A stretch of DNA of 14,981 nucleotides. Origin: JBQCDV01 sp051960855. Lineage in GTDB: Bacteria; Actinomycetota; Actinomycetes; JAJZTN01. Positions 1 through 5,650 of the stretch are shown here, piece by piece (positions within the stretch are counted from its first letter, which is position 1; every line of letters starts with the position of its first letter). The stretch spans positions 1 through 14,981 of the forward strand of contig JBQCDV010000238.1 of NCBI GenBank assembly GCA_051960855.1, in the 5' to 3' direction. The position numbers and the translations under genes are program-made. Under the pieces are notes generated by a model. It was not told the origin of the DNA. It did not search any database and saw nothing but the letters and a program-made list of their open reading frames with translations.

Positions 1-190
1 ACAGGATGCCGACGGGCACTCCCGCGCGAGCGGCCCAGCGCAGCGCCACTCCGATGTCCTCGGCGCTGCGCGCCTCAACGACGGCCTGCGCCTCGGGCTG
101 GTAGGCGACATTCCATGGCTGCCCGTGCGCCATCACCGCCTCGCCCGTGTGGACACGTCCGGGCAACAGGGAAACGAGCTCGTCCAGCAT
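1..190 (-). CDS. FAD-binding (PCMH-type) oxidoreductase, N-terminal fragment
   Basis: The minus strand from the ATG at 190 reads open to the left edge (63 codons, no stop). The fragment begins MLDELVSLLPGRVHTGEAVM and contains QPEAQAVVEARSAEDIGVAL followed by RWAARAGVPVGIL. The pattern 'P.AVV.ARSAEDI..AL.WA...GVPV' is characteristic of the first part of the FAD-binding-4 domain of FAD-linked oxidases (glycolate oxidase/berberine-bridge type), where the next segment normally carries the flavin-attachment or FAD-binding residues, here outside the window. An AGGGGG ribosome site lies about 8 bases upstream of the ATG, which supports this start. It is divergent from the aldo/keto reductase at 522 and may share a promoter region with it. 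The substrate cannot be told from the fragment. Confidence 0.72.
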   Translation of the reverse strand, partial: MLDELVSLLPGRVHTGEAVMAHGQPWNVAYQPEAQAVVEARSAEDIGVALRWAARAGVPVGIL

Positions 191-362
191 GGAAAACCCC
201 CTGGTAGGTGACGTCGGAATCCGCCGTTGCGTGCCCTCGACGGCGGCGTCAGCCTGCACCTCAGCGCTGCGGTGACACAAGAGCTTCAGGGAATCGGTGC
301 GTTGAGATCAGCAGATGCCGGCTCGCATTGTCCGGTTTCACCGCTTTTTGGTCACTGACTGA

Positions 363-374
363 TTCCGGCCGGAA
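363..374. promoter_or_regulatory. 12-bp perfect palindrome in the divergent gap
   Basis: TTCCGGCCGGAA is a perfect dyad lying between the divergent oxidase and reductase genes. Position and symmetry suit a regulator binding site, but no cognate regulator is visible beside it. Short GC-rich palindromes also arise by chance in such DNA. The rest of the gap (191-521) holds the inverted repeat at 387-506 and nothing else I can support. Confidence 0.25.
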
Positions 375-386
375 ATATCCAACACG

Positions 387-506
387 CATTCCCGAACGCC
401 GCTGCCCGCGTTGCCCGCCGTCGCAGGGTGCGCGCCGTGGCCCGGGTGCGCACCGACTGCGCCGGCGTCGCCCGGCGGCGGGGACGGGCAGCGCCGTTCG
501 GGAATG
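387..506. repeat. ~120-bp imperfect inverted repeat (REP/MITE-like)
   Basis: The left arm 387-408 and the right arm 485-506 are reverse complements over 22 bases with a single mismatch (position 399 against 494). A smaller hairpin, GGTGCGC (427-433) with GCGCACC (448-454), lies near the centre. The two strands therefore translate to nearly the same peptide (IPERRCP...) in one frame. There is no transposase and no clear target-site duplication. The right arm runs up to the ribosome site of the reductase, so if transcribed it could fold against that site. It may be a small non-autonomous element or a structured leader. Confidence 0.6.
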
Positions 507-521
507 GAGGGGGTGGGCAGG

Positions 522-1574
522 ATGGGCGCCATGACTGCGATGGAGTACCGCCCGCTCGGGCGCAGCGGCATGTCGGTGTCGACGCTGTGCCTGGGGACGA
601 TGACGTTCGGGAATGAGACCGACGAGGCGGGGGCGCACGAGCAGCTCGACACGTTCGTCGAGGCCGGCGGCAACCTCGTCGACACCGCCGACGTCTACAC
701 GCACGGCGTGTCCGAGGAGATCATCGGGCGCTGGCTGGCCTCGCGACCGGCGGAGGTGCGCGACCGGGTCGTGCTGGCGACCAAGGGCCGCTTCCCGATG
801 GGTGGGGACGTCAACGACCTCGGAACGTCGCGGCGCCACCTGCAGCGCGCGATCGACGACTCGCTGCGGCGGCTGGGCGTCGAGTGCGTTGACCTCTACC
901 AGGTGCACGCGTGGGACCCGATCACGCCGATCGAGGAGACGCTCGCGACGCTGGACTCGTTGGTGCGTGCGGGGAAGACGCGGTACGTCGGGCTGTCGAA
1001 CTTCACCGGCTGGCAGGTGCAGAAGGCTGTCGCGGTCGCGCGGGAGCACGGGTGGGAGCGGCCGGTCACGCTGCAGCCGCAGTACAACCTGCTGGTGCGC
1101 GAGCTGGAGTGGGAGATCGTGCCATCGTGCCTCGACGCCGGTCTGGGGCTGCTGCCGTGGTCGCCGCTCGGTGGTGGCTGGCTGACGGGGAAGTACTCCC
1201 GCGACGAACGCCCGACCGGCGCGACCCGGCTCGGTGAGAACCCCGAGCGTGGCGTCGAGGCGTATGACCGGCGTTCGGTGCAGCAGCGCACCTGGGACGT
1301 CGTGGACGCAGTGCGGTCGGTCGCCGAGGGGCGTGGCGTCTCGATGGCGCAGGTGGCCTTGGCGTGGCTGGCCGACCGGCCGGCGGTGACGTCGGTGATC
1401 CTCGGCGCCCGGACGGTGTCGCAGCTGCAGGACAACCTCGGCGCCGCTGGGCTGCACCTGTCCGCTCAGGAGACCGCTGCGCTGGACGCGGCCTCAGATC
1501 CGCAGGCGGCGGACTACCCCTACGGCGGCCCGGGCGTGGAGCAGCGCTCGCGGCGGATCGACGGCGGTCGGTAG
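522..1574 (+). CDS. Aldo/keto reductase
   Basis: A 350-residue NAD(P)H-dependent oxidoreductase of the aldo/keto reductase superfamily, expected to be a cytosolic (beta/alpha)8 barrel that reduces carbonyl groups. It opens with YRPLGRSGMSVSTLCLGTMTFG. The catalytic tetrad is visible as D54, Y59 (DTADVYTHG), K88 (LATKGR) and H129 (YQVHAWD). Cofactor-side motifs include GLSNFTGWQ, QPQYNLLVRELE, LLPWSPLGGGWLTGKY and, near the C-terminus, SVILGARTVSQLQDNL. Length fits the family. I chose the ATG at 522 because GGAGGGGG (506-513) lies 8 bases upstream; ATGs at 531 and 540 are possible. The last codons and stop lie inside a 37-bp direct duplication. The closest subgroup looks like the bacterial AKR11/12 or YajO-like proteins; the substrate is unknown. 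Confidence 0.93.
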   Translation: MGAMTAMEYRPLGRSGMSVSTLCLGTMTFGNETDEAGAHEQLDTFVEAGGNLVDTADVYTHGVSEEIIGRWLASRPAEVRDRVVLATKGRFPMGGDVNDLGTSRRHLQRAIDDSLRRLGVECVDLYQVHAWDPITPIEETLATLDSLVRAGKTRYVGLSNFTGWQVQKAVAVAREHGWERPVTLQPQYNLLVRELEWEIVPSCLDAGLGLLPWSPLGGGWLTGKYSRDERPTGATRLGENPERGVEAYDRRSVQQRTWDVVDAVRSVAEGRGVSMAQVALAWLADRPAVTSVILGARTVSQLQDNLGAAGLHLSAQETAALDAASDPQAADYPYGGPGVEQRSRRIDGGR

Positions 1575-1646
1575 CGCGCGGGTCAGCCACTCGCGCTCGC
1601 ACAGGGTTCCGGCGGTCGGTAGCGCGCGGGTCAGCCACTCGCGCTC
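1562..1646 (+). repeat. Perfect 37-bp direct duplication across the reductase stop codon
   Basis: Positions 1562-1598 and 1610-1646 are identical over 37 bases, with an 11-base spacer (period 48). The first copy encodes the last residues (GGR) and the TAG stop of the aldo/keto reductase. The second copy is wholly downstream. It reads as a recent tandem duplication or slippage event at the 3' end of the gene; the protein is unaffected because the stop is in the first copy. Confidence 0.9.
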
Positions 1647-1654
1647 CGCCCCGA

Positions 1655-1754
1655 GCTGTCGGACCTGGCAAGGGGGGCTGTTGGGGAATCTGCGGGATAG
1701 AAGCCGCAAGAACTCCGACAGCCCTTCCAGTGAGGCCGCAGAAACCCCAACAGC
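1655..1754. repeat. Cluster of four related units in two orientations; alternative stem-loops
   Basis: Forward units begin GCTGT at 1655-1663 (GCTGTCGGA) and 1677-1695; reverse units end ACAGC at 1704-1722 and 1736-1754. The 1677-1695 and 1736-1754 units are reverse complements at 17 of 19 positions, and 1655-1663 is the exact complement of 1714-1722. Both of these pairings have the same 59-base offset and interleave. A nested alternative pairs 1677-1695 with 1704-1722. The result is a set of competing hairpins between the reductase and the gene at 1878. It could be a palindromic repeat element, a terminator or a structured RNA. No coding signal was seen here. Confidence 0.6.
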
Positions 1755-1830
1755 TTCAGATCCCAGCCGGACAGCAACGCGAGGCCACAACGGGATGACC
1801 GACAACGGATCATCGGCGCGGCGGCGCGCG

Positions 1831-1843
1831 TAGCATCGGCCCG
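1831..1843 (+). promoter_or_regulatory. Probable leaderless promoter (TAGCAT -10 box)
   Basis: TAGCAT at 1831-1836 matches the actinobacterial TAnnnT -10 element, and exactly six bases later (1843) comes GTG. This is the geometry expected when transcription starts on the first base of a start codon. No convincing -35 box is seen at the usual distance (1808-1813 reads GATCAT), which is common for such promoters. Confidence 0.5.
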
Positions 1844-1881
1844 TGATCTGCGGCGCTTACCCAGTTGCCCTCCCCCGATGA
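1843..1881 (+). CDS. Leaderless upstream ORF of 12 codons
   Basis: GTG at 1843 opens a reading frame encoding MICGAYPVALPR that ends with TGA at 1879-1881. The stop overlaps the ATG of the following gene as ATGA (1878-1881). The larger gene has no Shine-Dalgarno sequence (bases before its ATG read TTGCCCTCCCCCG), so ribosomes finishing this short frame could restart there. The peptide has one cysteine and no run of a single amino acid, so classical attenuation is not obvious. The call rests on promoter geometry and the overlap; peptide function, if any, is unknown. Confidence 0.45.
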   Translation: MICGAYPVALPR

Positions 1882-2354
1882 CCGTCCCCGAGACCGTCAC
1901 GCTGCTGCAGTTCCCCGTCGAACTGGGCATGGCGTCACGGCAGCACGTGAGCGACTGGATGCGCGAGTTCCTGCTCATCGAGATCGGCGGGGCCAGCGAC
2001 GAGCATCCGATCCCGCAACAGCTGCGCGAGACGGTCCACCACCTGTCGACGACCTACCAGGACGAGCTCGACGAGCCCGAACGCCGACTGCTCGCGGCTG
2101 CCGACTGGGGTGACCGCACGGTTGACCTCGTCTACCCGTTGGCTCCCGAGAGCGTCGAACTCGTGTCCGGCTGGGAGCAGTTGCTGCTCGTCGTCGACGA
2201 GTACTGCCGCACTGAGCACCTGCTGACCCTGCGTCGGAGCCCGGCGCTCGTCGCGCTGCAGCGGTGGATCACCGAAGAGTTCACACGACAGGCGCAGGGT
2301 GAGGCCGCCCGCAGCTGGTCGGACTTCACCTCGACGCAAGCCGTGACGGCGTAG
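1878..2354 (+). CDS. Conserved actinobacterial hypothetical protein, 158 aa
   Basis: A soluble, acidic, helix-rich protein with no signal peptide or membrane segment. Recognisable features are an opening beta strand and turn (TVTLLQFPVELGMASRQHVS), then DWMREFLLIEIGG, a central acidic segment, VDEYCRTEHLLTLRRSP and a C-terminal helix LQRWITEEFTRQAQGEAARS. From memory, this layout ('PV.L...SQEH...L.REF.LI', 'FCR...LLTL', 'R.W...EF.RQ..GE') matches a small actinobacterial family often encoded beside serine-kinase/anti-sigma regulatory proteins. No such partner is present here. The start at 1878 lacks a ribosome site and overlaps the stop of a putative leaderless ORF, suggesting translational coupling. 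The biochemical function is unknown. Confidence 0.75.
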   Translation: MTVPETVTLLQFPVELGMASRQHVSDWMREFLLIEIGGASDEHPIPQQLRETVHHLSTTYQDELDEPERRLLAAADWGDRTVDLVYPLAPESVELVSGWEQLLLVVDEYCRTEHLLTLRRSPALVALQRWITEEFTRQAQGEAARSWSDFTSTQAVTA

Positions 2355-2489
2355 CCCCGCACCGCGCAGTCGTCACCCGTCGCGCAGCCCGTCGCCGCGC
2401 GCCCCGTCGCGCCGCCCATCCCTGCAGGCCCGTCCCCCCGTTGCGCAGCCCGCCCCCGCACGCCCGTCACCGCGTTGCGCAGCCCGTCC
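2355..2489. repeat. Degenerate GC-rich repeat array
   Basis: Near-copies of CGTYGCGCAGCCCGTC occur at 2379-2395, 2439-2454 and 2473-2489, and again at 2638-2654 next to the second hairpin repeat; related CGTCGCGC pieces fill the spaces. All reading frames through it are proline/arginine-rich and low in complexity, so it is not treated as coding. Confidence 0.6.
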
Positions 2490-2748
2490 TCGCGCGCGCC
2501 CCCGGGACTCACCTCTCGTGTGTGCACTCGTGGCTGTTGGACGACCACCGGCGTACACGCGAGCGGTGTTCCTGGCCCCGAGCCGAGGAAGACCAGCGGC
2601 CAGCGGAGCGGTCACCGCGTCGCGCGCCCCGTCACCCCGTCGCGCAGCCCGTCCCCACGACCTACCTCTCGCGTGTGCACTCCTGGCTGCTGGACAACCA
2701 CCGGCGTACACGCGAGCGGAGCTCTGGGACCCCGAGCCGAGGAAGACC
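2466..2748. repeat. Two copies of a hairpin-forming repeat (~120-130 bp each)
   Basis: Copy 1 (2466-2594) and copy 2 (2631-2748) each consist of a GTCACC..GCGCAGCCCGTCC lead followed by a well-conserved 84-85-base block (2511-2594 and 2664-2748) that ends CCCCGAGCCGAGGAAGACC (CCCCGAGCCGAGGAAGACC matches apart from the bases just before it). Within the block, CTCGCGTGT (2668-2676) and ACACGCGAG (2708-2716) form a perfect 9-bp stem; in copy 1 (2515-2523 with 2555-2563) the stem has one change that leaves a G-T wobble pair. Stem retention despite substitutions elsewhere suggests a structured dispersed palindromic repeat. The window has no transposase or protein reading that explains it. Confidence 0.7.
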
Positions 2749-2802
2749 GGCGCGCACAGCGGCCTGCGACGGCCTCGGGCGTCTTCTCCGGGGCAGAAAT
2801 GG

Positions 2803-2830
2803 TCCGTCCATGCCCGAAATCGGGCACGGA
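2803..2830 (+). other. Stem-loop
   Basis: TGCCCG (2811-2816) and CGGGCA (2821-2826) pair around the loop AAAT, with an outer TCCG (2803-2806)/CGGA (2827-2830) pairing across a TCCA bulge. It lies 40 bases upstream of the next start codon. It could be a leader hairpin or a terminator without a T tract. Confidence 0.4.
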
Positions 2831-2860
2831 TGTAGCGGGCCGGGCGTCGCAGCCGTAAAG

Positions 2861-2880
2861 ATCTCCCGCATGTGGGAGGT
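2861..2880. promoter_or_regulatory. Palindrome centred on the start codon
   Basis: CTCCCGCATGTGGGAG (2863-2878) is symmetric at 7 of 8 base pairs, with one G-T pair. It extends to 2861-2880 with an outer A-T and one more wobble. The putative ATG (2870-2872) is at its centre. It could be an operator, or in RNA a hairpin that hides the start codon. Confidence 0.35.
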
Positions 2881-3268
2881 GACGCGAGGCAGCCGGGACG
2901 GCAGTGGCCGCCGCGCAGGCAGCCGGGACGCCAGTGGGCGCCGTGCAGGCAGCCGCGATAGCGCGACGACCGGCACGACGACAGGCGGGGCATCCGGCGC
3001 GGCGCCCCTCCCCCACGCCGAGCTCGCAATCCGGATCGCGCGTTCGACAGGCCTGCCACCCAACGTCGCCGCGCGCGTGGTCCAGGACGTCATCGCCTAC
3101 TTCAGCGAGACCACACAGGACTACGTCCGGCGGCGCCACCGCGAGCTACTGCGCAAGGGTCTCGGCAACGACGAAATCTTCGAGCGGCTCACCGACGAGT
3201 TGCGTGCGAGACCGGTCGCAGCGCCGGAGCTCTCGGTGCGACAACTGCGACGCGTGGTGTACGGCTAG
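2870..3268 (+). CDS. Small conserved helical hypothetical protein with repeat-expanded N-terminus
   Basis: The C-terminal ~85 of 132 residues are the credible part: AELAIRIARSTGLPPNVAAR, VVQDVIAYFSETTQDYVRRR, then NDEIFERLTDELRARPVAAP and ELSVRQLRRVVYG. From memory this arrangement (helix, 'GL....A..VV.DV..YF.E...DYVRRRH', 'N.EIF..L..EL..R.V..PELS.RQLRR..YG') recurs in short actinobacterial hypothetical proteins and resembles a helical DNA- or protein-binding module; no function is known to me. Residues 7-33 are encoded by a 30-base tandem repeat (GSRDGSGRRA-type units), followed by a Thr/Gly-rich linker. No good ribosome site precedes ATG 2870; GTG 2879 is an alternative, and the true start may be further downstream with the repeat outside the protein. 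The reading frame is open further upstream only through repeats. Confidence 0.6.
   Translation: MWEVTRGSRDGSGRRAGSRDASGRRAGSRDSATTGTTTGGASGAAPLPHAELAIRIARSTGLPPNVAARVVQDVIAYFSETTQDYVRRRHRELLRKGLGNDEIFERLTDELRARPVAAPELSVRQLRRVVYG
2888..2964 (+). repeat. 30-base tandem repeat, about 2.5 units
   Basis: Units start at 2888, 2918 and 2948 (the last partial). Each begins GGCAGCCGGGACG or a close variant and, in frame, encodes GSRD(G/A)SGRRA. Because the period is a multiple of three, copy-number change would lengthen or shorten the N-terminus without a frameshift. Confidence 0.75.
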
Positions 3269-3298
3269 CACCATGCGCCGGCGGCGACGGCCACACCT

Positions 3299-3349
3299 GG
3301 CCTAGCGACCACGCCAACGTCGACGGCCCAGACCGGGCCTAGCGACCAC
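3299..3349 (+). repeat. 14-base direct repeat upstream of glmS
   Basis: GGCCTAGCGACCAC occurs at 3299-3312 and 3336-3349, 37 bases apart, in the 192-base gap before glmS. It may be a regulator binding pair or a remnant duplication. Confidence 0.5.
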
Positions 3350-3374
3350 ACCCACCCCCACCGGGCCCCAGCCC

Positions 3375-3412
3375 ATCGACGAACGGCGACCGTGTGGCCG
3401 GCGTTCGTCGAT
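3375..3412 (+). promoter_or_regulatory. Stem-loop in the glmS upstream region
   Basis: ATCGACGAACG (3375-3385) and CGTTCGTCGAT (3402-3412) form a perfect 11-bp stem with a 16-base loop, ending 48 bases before the glmS ATG. There is no T tract, so a terminator is not clear; it could be a leader structure or an operator dyad. It does not resemble the glmS ribozyme. Confidence 0.5.
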
Positions 3413-3460
3413 CAACTGACCGCGAGCAGTGGCTCGCCACTCACCTCGGAGGACATCCCC

Positions 3461-5284
3461 ATGTGCGGAATCGTCGCCTACGTCGGCGCCAACGACGCCC
3501 TGCCCGTGCTCGTGGAAGGGCTGCGGCGGCTGGAGTACCGCGGATACGACTCGTCGGGGGTCGCGGTGGTCGGCAGCAAGGGTCTCGCGGTGCACAAGCG
3601 GGCCGGGCTGGTCGAGGAGATGGTGGCCAGCCTCCCCAAGCGGCTCAAAGGGGCGGTCGGCATTGGGCACACGCGCTGGGCCACACATGGCGCGCCGGAT
3701 GACACCAATGCTCACCCGCATCTCGACAGCAGTGGGCGAGTGGCCGTGGTGCACAACGGAATTTTTGAAAATGCGGCACAACTGCGGTCAGCACTCGAGA
3801 CCGACGGTGTGGAATTCGTCAGCGATACCGACACCGAGGTGTTGGCGCATCTGGTGGCGGCACGGCTGCGCGAGGGAGCGAATCTAACGCAGGCAGTTCG
3901 TGAGTCCCTGCAACAGATTGTGGGCGCCTACGCGGTAGCGGTGCTCGATGCCGAGCAGCCGGATGTGGTCGTCGTAGCGCGGCATGGCGGCCCGCTGGTG
4001 CTGGGGATCGGCGAGCGGGAGATGTATGCGGCCAGCGACGTTTCGGCGTTTGTGCGGCACACCCGTCAGGTCGTGCACCTCGAGGACGGCGAGATCGCCA
4101 CGTTGCGCGGCAAGGGTTACGACATCACGACTCTCGACAACGAGCCGCGGCGGCACGCACCGCTGGAGGTGCCAGCGGATGACGGGAGCTATGACGTCGA
4201 CGGGCATCCGCACTTCATGCACAAGGAGATCCACGAGCAGCCGGAGACCGTGGAGCGGGCACTGCGCGGTCGCGTCAACGAGCGGTTTGCAACAGCGCAT
4301 CTCGGTGGGCTCGAGCTGGATGCGCGCGAGAGCCGCGCGGTCGCCCGGGTGCACTTCCTCGGCTGCGTATCCGCTTACTACGCAGGGGAAGCGGGCGCCG
4401 AGCTCGTCGAGTCACTCGCCCGGATCCCGGCGCGGGCGGAGGCTGCTTCCGAGTTTCGCTATCGCAATCCGGTCGTCGAGCCCGACACGCTGTACGTCGC
4501 CATCAGCCAGTCCGGCGAGACCGCGGACACGATCGCGGCGGTGCAGGAGCTGCGGCGCAAGGGCGGCCGCGTCATCGGCATGGTCAACGTCGTCGGGTCG
4601 ACGCTCGCGCGCGAATGCGACGGGGGCATCTACCTGCATGCCGGCCCTGAAGTCTCGGTGACGTCGACCAAGGCCTACACATCGATGTACGTCGCCGCGG
4701 GGCTGCTCGCGTTGCATCTCGGACGCGTCCGCGACCTGTCCCCCTCCGACGGCGCTCGCATCATTGCCGGACTGACGGCACTGCCCGACCAGATCCGCGC
4801 CATCCTGGACCAGGAGTCCCAAATCGCTGATGTGGCAAAGGAATTGGCCCAATCCCGCGACGTCATGTATGTCGGCCGGGTGCGTGGCTGGCCGGTCGCA
4901 CGCGAAGGCGCCCAGAAGCTGAAGGAGGTCAGCTACCTGCACGCCGAGGCGTATCCGGCATCGGAGCTCAAGCACGGTCCGCTCGCACTCGTCGGCCCCG
5001 AGACTCCTACGGTCGCGATCGTCCCCGACGACGAGCTGCTCGACAAGAACCTCTCGACGCTCGCGGAGATCAGCTCCCGCCGTGGCCCGGTCATCGCGGT
5101 CGCACACCGCGAGCTGCCGCCGGACCTTGCCGCTCACACGATCGTGATCCCACGCAACGAGCGCGAGCTCGACCCCGTGCTGCTCGGAATTCCCTTGCAG
5201 CTGCTGGCCTATCACGCTGCGGTCGCCCTCGGCCGCGATGTCGACCGGCCGCGCAATCTCGCGAAGTCGGTCACAGTCGAGTAA
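3461..5284 (+). CDS. glmS: Glutamine--fructose-6-phosphate aminotransferase (isomerizing)
   Basis: A 607-residue cytosolic enzyme that makes glucosamine-6-phosphate from fructose-6-phosphate and glutamine, the entry to UDP-GlcNAc and cell-wall synthesis. The glutaminase half starts with the exposed nucleophile Cys2 (MCGIVAYVGAND) and shows GHTRWATHG (69-77), VVHNGIFEN (96-104) and SDTDTEVLAHL. The isomerase half has two SIS modules: FLGCVSAYYAG (299-309), SEFRYRNP (330-337), AISQSGETADT (347-357), SVTSTKAYTS (399-408), EAYPASELKHGPLALV (496-511) and the terminal RNLAKSVTVE. GGAGG at 3448-3452 supports ATG 3461. Residue V303 stands where a glycine (CG[ST]) is usual. The layout with GCxSAYYAG recalls the second actinobacterial GlmS isoform. 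Codons between about 3690 and 4100 are less GC-rich than the rest. Confidence 0.96.
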   Translation: MCGIVAYVGANDALPVLVEGLRRLEYRGYDSSGVAVVGSKGLAVHKRAGLVEEMVASLPKRLKGAVGIGHTRWATHGAPDDTNAHPHLDSSGRVAVVHNGIFENAAQLRSALETDGVEFVSDTDTEVLAHLVAARLREGANLTQAVRESLQQIVGAYAVAVLDAEQPDVVVVARHGGPLVLGIGEREMYAASDVSAFVRHTRQVVHLEDGEIATLRGKGYDITTLDNEPRRHAPLEVPADDGSYDVDGHPHFMHKEIHEQPETVERALRGRVNERFATAHLGGLELDARESRAVARVHFLGCVSAYYAGEAGAELVESLARIPARAEAASEFRYRNPVVEPDTLYVAISQSGETADTIAAVQELRRKGGRVIGMVNVVGSTLARECDGGIYLHAGPEVSVTSTKAYTSMYVAAGLLALHLGRVRDLSPSDGARIIAGLTALPDQIRAILDQESQIADVAKELAQSRDVMYVGRVRGWPVAREGAQKLKEVSYLHAEAYPASELKHGPLALVGPETPTVAIVPDDELLDKNLSTLAEISSRRGPVIAVAHRELPPDLAAHTIVIPRNERELDPVLLGIPLQLLAYHAAVALGRDVDRPRNLAKSVTVE

Positions 5285-5393
5285 CCCTTCGGCGCCCGAG
5301 ATGCACCTAACGCTACGCGGGCCGTTCGACCACCGCATACTGAGACGGCTCCGCCACAACGGCAGGCGGACGGAGACAGAAATCGAGGGAGAC

Positions 5394-5579
5394 ATGACGG
5401 TCGGGGAGATGGTGGAGAGGCTTAAGGATCTTCCGCACGACGCAGAGATCGAGATCTGCTTGGCTTTTGACAGCGGTGTCGAATTTTGCGCAACAGCAGT
5501 CGCCGTCGAAGCGGCGGACCGCACCGTGACAATCGTTGCAGCAGAGCAGTCAGGGGAGCTGCTGCGGTCGCCGAGCTGA
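5394..5579 (+). CDS. Small hypothetical protein, 61 aa
   Basis: Begins MTVGEMVERLKDLPHDAEIE and continues ICLAFDSGVEFCATAVAVEA. GAGGGA (5385-5390) directly precedes ATG 5394, and codon use is like the neighbours, so it is probably translated. The opening 'TVGE.(V/I)E.L..LP.DAE(I/V)' followed by alternating strands is a pattern seen in many small phage and bacterial proteins of unknown role. There is no signal peptide or membrane segment. It lies 109 bases after glmS on the same strand and could be cotranscribed, though the spacing leaves room for its own promoter. Function unknown. Confidence 0.6.
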   Translation: MTVGEMVERLKDLPHDAEIEICLAFDSGVEFCATAVAVEAADRTVTIVAAEQSGELLRSPS

Positions 5580-5596
5580 GCCAGTCGGGACCCGGT

Positions 5597-5614
5597 GACG
5601 CCGTCTCTGGCGTC
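5597..5614. terminator. Candidate bidirectional terminator hairpin
   Basis: GACGCC (5597-5602), loop GTCTCT, GGCGTC (5609-5614) lies between the convergent stop codons of the 61-aa gene (5579) and the MFS gene (5651). It is a 6-bp GC stem without a T tract, as is often seen in high-GC genomes. Confidence 0.45.
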
Positions 5615-5650
5615 CGCACTTCGATAGCGGCTCGAACGGCGCCCGCGTCG

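Noticed and set aside
261..1457. 398-codon open frame on the minus strand over the aldo/keto reductase
   Set aside because: It is antisense to a gene with an intact catalytic tetrad; the translation is Arg/His/Pro-rich with no recognisable motif, as expected of a GC-rich shadow frame.
2466..2748. CRISPR array
   Set aside because: Only two long, diverged repeat copies with hairpin internal structure, no uniform spacers and no cas genes.
2373..3059. Long open frames on both strands across the repeat region
   Set aside because: All frames through 2355-2869 give low-complexity Arg/Pro/Ala sequence that simply mirrors the DNA repeats; no frame shows conserved protein motifs before about 2870-3000.
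3269..3460. glmS ribozyme/riboswitch
   Set aside because: The region lacks the conserved glmS ribozyme core, and the class is a Firmicutes-type feature; only a simple stem-loop and a direct repeat are present.
4412..5524. 370-codon minus-strand frame over glmS and the 61-aa gene
   Set aside because: Antisense shadow of well-supported genes; no motif and no ribosome site.
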